This document shows positions 32,883 through 36,492 of a stretch of DNA of 36,492 nt, piece after piece. The position numbers and the translations under genes were made by a program. How positions within the stretch are numbered: the first letter of the stretch is position 1; each line of letters opens with the position of its first letter. The stretch is from Bryobacter sp. (GTDB taxonomy: Bacteria > Acidobacteriota > Terriglobia > Bryobacterales > Bryobacteraceae), in assembly GCA_022843605.1 (NCBI GenBank), contig JALHNI010000062.1, forward strand, positions 1 to 36,492, in the 5' to 3' direction. The notes beneath the pieces were generated by a model that had not been told where the DNA came from, made no database searches, and was given only the letters and a program-made list of their open reading frames with translations.

Positions 32883-32898
32883 AAACCTCCTCAGGTTT
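32883..32898 (-). promoter_or_regulatory. hairpin at the ribosome binding site of the receptor gene
   Basis: AAACCT (32883-32888) and AGGTTT (32893-32898) pair perfectly with a 4-base loop. On the mRNA the loop and 3' arm read GAGGAGGTTT, which contains the ribosome binding site of the gene starting at 32880. The stem is only six pairs with three A-T ends, so its effect may be mild. Confidence 0.4.
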
Positions 32899-33022
32899 AT
32901 CGGAGAGTATGCAACCATCCTCCTGGCGCCTGAAGCAGGAAGGGCAGGCTTGTCCAAAACCTTGGACGGAATTCGAGAGTGATTTCCACGGGCCTTCGGA
33001 AGCCGCTACCATGGCTTAGCCG

Positions 33023-34264
33023 ATGTCGCCAATCGCCCTTACTCGCCAGCAATGGCTCATCGCCATTCTGTTGTTCTTCATGATCCTGTTGAACTATCTG
33101 GATCGTGTCGTGCTGTCCTTGTTGAGTCCCGTGATCCGCGCCGAGTTCCAACTCACGCAGATGGATTACGCCATGGCCGTGAACGGCTTTCTGGTGGCCT
33201 ACGGCGTAATGTATCTAGGCTCTGGACTGATCCTTGATCGCACCGGAGCGCGCCTTGGACTGGGCCTCTTCGTTGGCCTATGGTCAGCCGCATGTATGTT
33301 GCATGCCACCATCGCAGGGCTCTACAGCTTGGTCGCGTATCGGTTTCTCTTGGGCCTCTTTGAGCCGGGCGGCTGGACAGGCGCCGTGAAAACGGTGGCG
33401 CAATCGTTTGCGCCCGCGCAACGCAGCTTGGCCGCCGGCATTTTCACAAGCGGCGCGGGCGTCGGGTCACTGATCGCGCCGCCACTGGTCGTCTGGCTCA
33501 GCTTGCACTATGGCTGGCGCAGCGCCTTTCTCATCGCGGGCGTGTCCGGGCTCATATGGCTGCCGCTATGGGCCCTCGCGACTCGCAAGCCCACACTGCC
33601 CGGACAATCGTTGCCGGCGGCGCCTACGCCGATTCGTACGCTGCTGCCGCGCTTACTTACGAATCCGCGATCGCTTGCTTACATGGCGACGCGTTTCTTC
33701 GGCGACACCACCGGTTACTTCTTCCTGTTCTGGCTACCGGAGTATCTGATCACGTCCAAGGGCTTCACGCTGGGCGAGGTGGGCGCGCTGGCCTGGATCC
33801 CGTTCCTGTGGAATGACCTTGGAGCGTTGGCCGGCGGCTATGCCTCGGGCCGACTGGTGCAGCGGCGCCCGCGGCCCATCGAAGCACGCAAGGTGATGAT
33901 GAGTGTGGCCGCCCTTTTCGTCCTAGCCGGCTCGCTACTGCAGAACGCCTCCGGGGTGGCTGGTGTGATTCTCTCCATCAGCCTGTGTACCTTTGGCGTC
34001 GGTGTGTGGGCGAGTAACATGCACGCCGTAGCCGCCGATGGTTTTCCGGAAGGCGAAGTTGCCACGGTGCATGGATTGGCGGGCTCGGCCGGTGCGGTGG
34101 GCGGGATCTTATTCAACACCTTAGTGGGCTCGCTCAGCATGCAGGGCGATTACTTCTTCGCCTTCCTGATTCTGGTTGCCCTGCAGCCGCTTGGGGTGGG
34201 GGCGCTTTGGCTGTGGCTGCCGGACCAGCCGCTAAGCGATGCGGTCACGCAGCGCGCGTCGTGA
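33023..34264 (+). CDS. MFS transporter, anion:cation symporter type
   Basis: 413 residues with about twelve membrane helices. The N-terminus resembles hexuronate/galactonate transporters of the ACS family (RQQWLIAILLFFMILLNYLDRVVLSLLSP), with the loop-2 motif segment GLILDRTGARLGLG, LGLFEPGGWTGAVKTVAQSF and AGIFTSGAGVGSLIAPPL matching that family. It probably brings in a sugar acid or other organic anion with H+ or Na+. The ATG has no clear ribosome binding site. Its last 33 bases overlap the 3' end of the convergent IclR gene. Neighbours suggest a catabolic locus for the same substrate. Confidence 0.9.
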   Translation: MSPIALTRQQWLIAILLFFMILLNYLDRVVLSLLSPVIRAEFQLTQMDYAMAVNGFLVAYGVMYLGSGLILDRTGARLGLGLFVGLWSAACMLHATIAGLYSLVAYRFLLGLFEPGGWTGAVKTVAQSFAPAQRSLAAGIFTSGAGVGSLIAPPLVVWLSLHYGWRSAFLIAGVSGLIWLPLWALATRKPTLPGQSLPAAPTPIRTLLPRLLTNPRSLAYMATRFFGDTTGYFFLFWLPEYLITSKGFTLGEVGALAWIPFLWNDLGALAGGYASGRLVQRRPRPIEARKVMMSVAALFVLAGSLLQNASGVAGVILSISLCTFGVGVWASNMHAVAADGFPEGEVATVHGLAGSAGAVGGILFNTLVGSLSMQGDYFFAFLILVALQPLGVGALWLWLPDQPLSDAVTQRAS

Positions 34265-35023
34265 CGCGCAAATGATGTTCTGCCCGGCTTCGCGGAGACG
34301 CTCAGCCAGCTTTTCGATGTTGTCGGGCCGCACCTGGCCAATGGTGCCGCAAACACCTAACGCGGCGACCAGCTCGCCGGTGCGCCGAAAGACTGGAACG
34401 GCCACGCAACGCACTTCGAGTTCCTCTTCCTGGTCGTCGACGCCGTAGCCCTGCTGGCGCACCTTCGCCATTTCCTTGCGCAGAAGTGCCGTAGACGTAA
34501 TCGTGTGGCGAGTGTAACGGGCAAAGGGCTCGCGCTCCAGGATGTGTCCGCTTTTGTCCTCTGGCGAATGCGCCAACAACACTTTCCCCACTGCCGTGCA
34601 GTGCAAGTTTGTACGTTTGCCCACGTAAGTATCGAACCGGATCAGCCCGGGACAATCCACCTTCTGGACGTACATGGCTTGGTCGTGTTCAAGCACCGCC
34701 AAGTGGGCTGTAAGTTGCACTTTTCTGACTAACTCATTCATATGCGGCAGCGCGATCTCTGGCGTGAGGATGTTGCGCATCAGCCCGCGGCCCAACTCCC
34801 AAACCTTCACCGAGAGCGAGTACTTGCGCGACCCCGGCTCACGCGAAACATAGCCCAGACGTTCGAGAGTGAGCACAATCAGATGCATCGTACTTTTGGG
34901 CACACTGAGTTGGCGGCTCAGTTCGGAGATATTCCAGCCGCGCTGGGAACTATCCAGAAACTCAAGCACACTGAGCGCTCGCGCAATCGAACCGGGTTGT
35001 GAATCGTGGGCTTCGGAAAGCAT
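34232..35023 (-). CDS. IclR-family transcriptional regulator
   Basis: 263 residues. The N-terminal winged helix lies at about 12-75 (SIARALSVLEFLDSSQRGWNISELSRQL as HTH, split here by a linker, then PKSTMHLIVLTLERLGYV). The IclR effector-binding domain is at about 85-255 (RTNLHCTAVGKVLLAH, VDDQEEELEVRCVAVPVF, and ALGVCG). The ATG follows a GAGGGAG site. It lies 18 bases after the aminotransferase gene and is likely in the same transcript. It overlaps the convergent transporter gene by 33 bases. It probably controls both the transporter and the upstream catabolic genes, responding to a pathway metabolite. Confidence 0.93.
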   Translation of the reverse strand: MLSEAHDSQPGSIARALSVLEFLDSSQRGWNISELSRQLSVPKSTMHLIVLTLERLGYVSREPGSRKYSLSVKVWELGRGLMRNILTPEIALPHMNELVRKVQLTAHLAVLEHDQAMYVQKVDCPGLIRFDTYVGKRTNLHCTAVGKVLLAHSPEDKSGHILEREPFARYTRHTITSTALLRKEMAKVRQQGYGVDDQEEELEVRCVAVPVFRRTGELVAALGVCGTIGQVRPDNIEKLAERLREAGQNIICASRRALRDRIA

Positions 35024-35041
35024 CGGGTAGGGTCTCCCTCG

Positions 35042-36409
35042 TCAATCTCCTCGCACAGTAACCGGAACGCGCACCGGCAGACCATCAAGGGTCTGCAGCA
35101 CGCCTTTCACCTGATCGAGCGTCTCGTCAATGTCCACCGGCGTATGCGCAGCCGAGATCGACCATTGCTTCGTGGCAAGCGGAAACGGATAGATGCCTCG
35201 CGCAATCAAGGCGCGGCGCATCCGCTCATCGGCGTCGAAGTGGTGATTGGCCGCCAAGTCATGCCAGTCCTTCGGGAGATGATCCATAAAGTATAGGCTG
35301 AACGCTGACCCCTGTCTTGCCACCACGGCTTCGATGTCGAGATCGCGGGCAATCTGCTCGAGTCCGGCCTGCATGCGCGCGCCGAGTTCCTCGGTATAGC
35401 GATAGACTTCGCCGTTGTCCATCAGCAGTCGCTCGAGAGTTGCGATCGCAGCAATCGTGGGCACGGGATGCGAATTGTAGGTCCCGGCAAGCAAGACCCG
35501 ACGCGCAGCGGTAGGGTCGACGAAACGATCGAGATACTCTTTGCGCCCACCGAGCGCCGCTAGCGGATAGCCGTTTGCAATGGCCTTGCCGTAAACAACC
35601 AAGTCCGGCTGTACGCCGTAAATCGTGGCGCACCCGCCGAAGGCGTGGCGGAAGCCTGTTTTCACCTCGTCGAAGATCAGCAAAAATTTGTACTTGTCAG
35701 CCAGCGCGCGCAACCCTTCGAGATAGCCTCGAACGGGATGGACGATACCGATGTTCTGCAGAATTGGTTCGGTGATCAGTGCCGCGATGGGATAACGTTC
35801 GCAGACGTACTCGACAGAAGCCAAGTCGTTGAAGTTGACGCTGTGAACCAGGTTCTGATGATCAGCCGGTACGCCCGCGCTGATCGAATGATATGGGTAT
35901 TCGCCGGGCGAGACGCGCGGCCCCAGTTGTTCGAGCGGCGTCATCAGGTTGTTTGAGACGTCGTTGTGCCAGCCGTTATAGCCGCCTTGAATGTTGATGA
36001 GATGATCGTGGCCGGTAACGGCACGCGCCAGGCGAATCGCCTGATACGTCGCTTCGCTTCCCGTATTCAGGAACTGCACACTCTCGACGGCCGGCACGTT
36101 CTCACAGATCAACTGCGCCAGGCGGCCCTCCTGCACGGTCGTGCCGGAGCCATACAAGCTGGTGTCGTCACGTAGACCGCGGATGACCGCCTCAGTGACG
36201 TAGGGATCGTTGTGGCCGAGAAAGTGCGGCGCGAAGCCGGCATGGTAGTCGATGTAGCGGTTGCCTTCCACGTCCCACAAGTAGGCTCCGCGGGCGCGTT
36301 CAAAGACGATCTCGGGTTGAGTCGCCCGGTTTACCGAGACGACACCGCCTGGAATGTACTGCCGGTTCCTCTCGAGGATCGCGGCTGATTTTGGATAGTG
36401 ATTCATCAT
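35042..36409 (-). CDS. class III aminotransferase, glutamate-1-semialdehyde aminomutase type
   Basis: 455 residues of fold-type-I PLP enzymes in the subgroup of glutamate-1-semialdehyde 2,1-aminomutase. It shows YIPGGVVSVNR at the N-terminus, the cofactor turn NTGSEATYQAIRLAR (116-130), Asp247 in FDEVKTGFR and the Schiff-base Lys275 in YGKAIANGYPLAALGG. Two adjacent ATG codons (36404-36409) are possible starts; a GGGGG stretch precedes both. It probably works in catabolism and not in haem synthesis, because it lies in an operon with an IclR gene and the end of an enolase-superfamily enzyme. The substrate is unknown; an amino or keto acid from the same pathway is likely. Confidence 0.9.
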   Translation of the reverse strand: MMNHYPKSAAILERNRQYIPGGVVSVNRATQPEIVFERARGAYLWDVEGNRYIDYHAGFAPHFLGHNDPYVTEAVIRGLRDDTSLYGSGTTVQEGRLAQLICENVPAVESVQFLNTGSEATYQAIRLARAVTGHDHLINIQGGYNGWHNDVSNNLMTPLEQLGPRVSPGEYPYHSISAGVPADHQNLVHSVNFNDLASVEYVCERYPIAALITEPILQNIGIVHPVRGYLEGLRALADKYKFLLIFDEVKTGFRHAFGGCATIYGVQPDLVVYGKAIANGYPLAALGGRKEYLDRFVDPTAARRVLLAGTYNSHPVPTIAAIATLERLLMDNGEVYRYTEELGARMQAGLEQIARDLDIEAVVARQGSAFSLYFMDHLPKDWHDLAANHHFDADERMRRALIARGIYPFPLATKQWSISAAHTPVDIDETLDQVKGVLQTLDGLPVRVPVTVRGD

Positions 36410-36418
36410 TGCCCCCGC

Positions 36419-36475
36419 TTACCAGTCCGCCACCGATCCGTCTTTGTGAAAGTAAGCCATGGTTACTTCCGGTTG
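36419..36475 (-). CDS. C-terminal end of an enolase-superfamily enzyme (partial)
   Basis: Only the last 18 codons and the TAA stop (36419-36421) are in the window: QPEVTMAYFHKDGSVADW. The ending HxDGSVADW is like that of mandelate racemase/galactonate dehydratase-type enzymes, which dehydrate sugar acids. The stop lies 9 bases before the aminotransferase start, so the two are cotranscribed. The true 5' part is cut by the contig end. The identification rests on a short tail and is tentative. Confidence 0.5.
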   Translation of the reverse strand, partial: QPEVTMAYFHKDGSVADW

Positions 36476-36492
36476 AGATCGGAAGAGCACAC
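36476..36492. other. untrimmed Illumina adapter sequence
   Basis: AGATCGGAAGAGCACAC is identical over all 17 bases to the start of the Illumina TruSeq read-1 adapter. It runs to the very end of the window, replaces the expected continuation of the enolase-superfamily gene, and is therefore an assembly or trimming artefact. Confidence 0.95.

Noticed and set aside
32881..33012. 44-codon N-terminal extension of the Oar-like receptor
   Set aside because: It would bury the signal peptide; an AGGAGG site sits properly before the ATG at 32880.

Overview
The window is a high-GC bacterial chromosome fragment that most likely comes from an acidobacterium of the Bryobacterales/Solibacteraceae type. This rests on protein families that I recognise as expanded in that group. 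They are three ADOP-type MacB/FtsX permeases with PadR regulators, a BlaR1-like M56 protein carrying a TIGR03435 domain, a TIGR03436 VWFA-related protein, two Oar-like outer-membrane barrels with carboxypeptidase-regulatory-like N-termini, and a large exported RHS protein. No rRNA, tRNA, CRISPR array or transposase was seen. The last 17 bases match the Illumina TruSeq adapter, so the right edge is a contig end with untrimmed adapter and not genomic sequence.

Layout: positions 1-348 are a pyrimidine-rich non-coding stretch with two small tandem arrays of 17-bp period. 349-6237 (minus) holds an exported 1838-residue RHS protein followed, behind a ribosome binding site placed directly after its stop codon, by a small AT-rich gene with a TTG start that could be an immunity or partner protein. 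6250-6633 (minus) is a small exported protein whose leader has a G10 tract and a hairpin over its ribosome binding site. 7129-12596 is a divergent cluster: one ADOP permease on the minus strand and a PadR-ADOP pair on the plus strand, with a good promoter and two palindromes between them. 12768-16292 is a hybrid sensor kinase with a beta-propeller sensor, and 16411-18153 is an unrecognised exported protein. 18170-21240 (minus) is a second PadR-ADOP pair whose genes overlap by four bases.

21370-29576 (plus) looks like one operon of six genes ending in a strong hairpin terminator: BlaI-like repressor, M56/TIGR03435 protein (broken by a +1 frameshift in this sequence), outer-membrane barrel, TIGR03436 VWFA protein, and a PLP-fold enzyme with a twin-arginine signal. 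The sixth unit counted here is the TIGR03435 domain module fused to the M56 protein, so in gene terms there are five. This is the best candidate in the window for an undescribed system: a protease-type sensor and repressor that could control an envelope machine made of a barrel and an adhesion-type protein.

29635-32880 (minus) is a second, full-length Oar-like receptor that shares the terminator. 33023-36475 looks like a sugar-acid type catabolic locus: an MFS transporter of the anion:cation symporter type, an IclR regulator, a class III aminotransferase of the glutamate-1-semialdehyde aminomutase type, and the last 18 codons of what looks like an enolase-superfamily dehydratase cut by the contig end.
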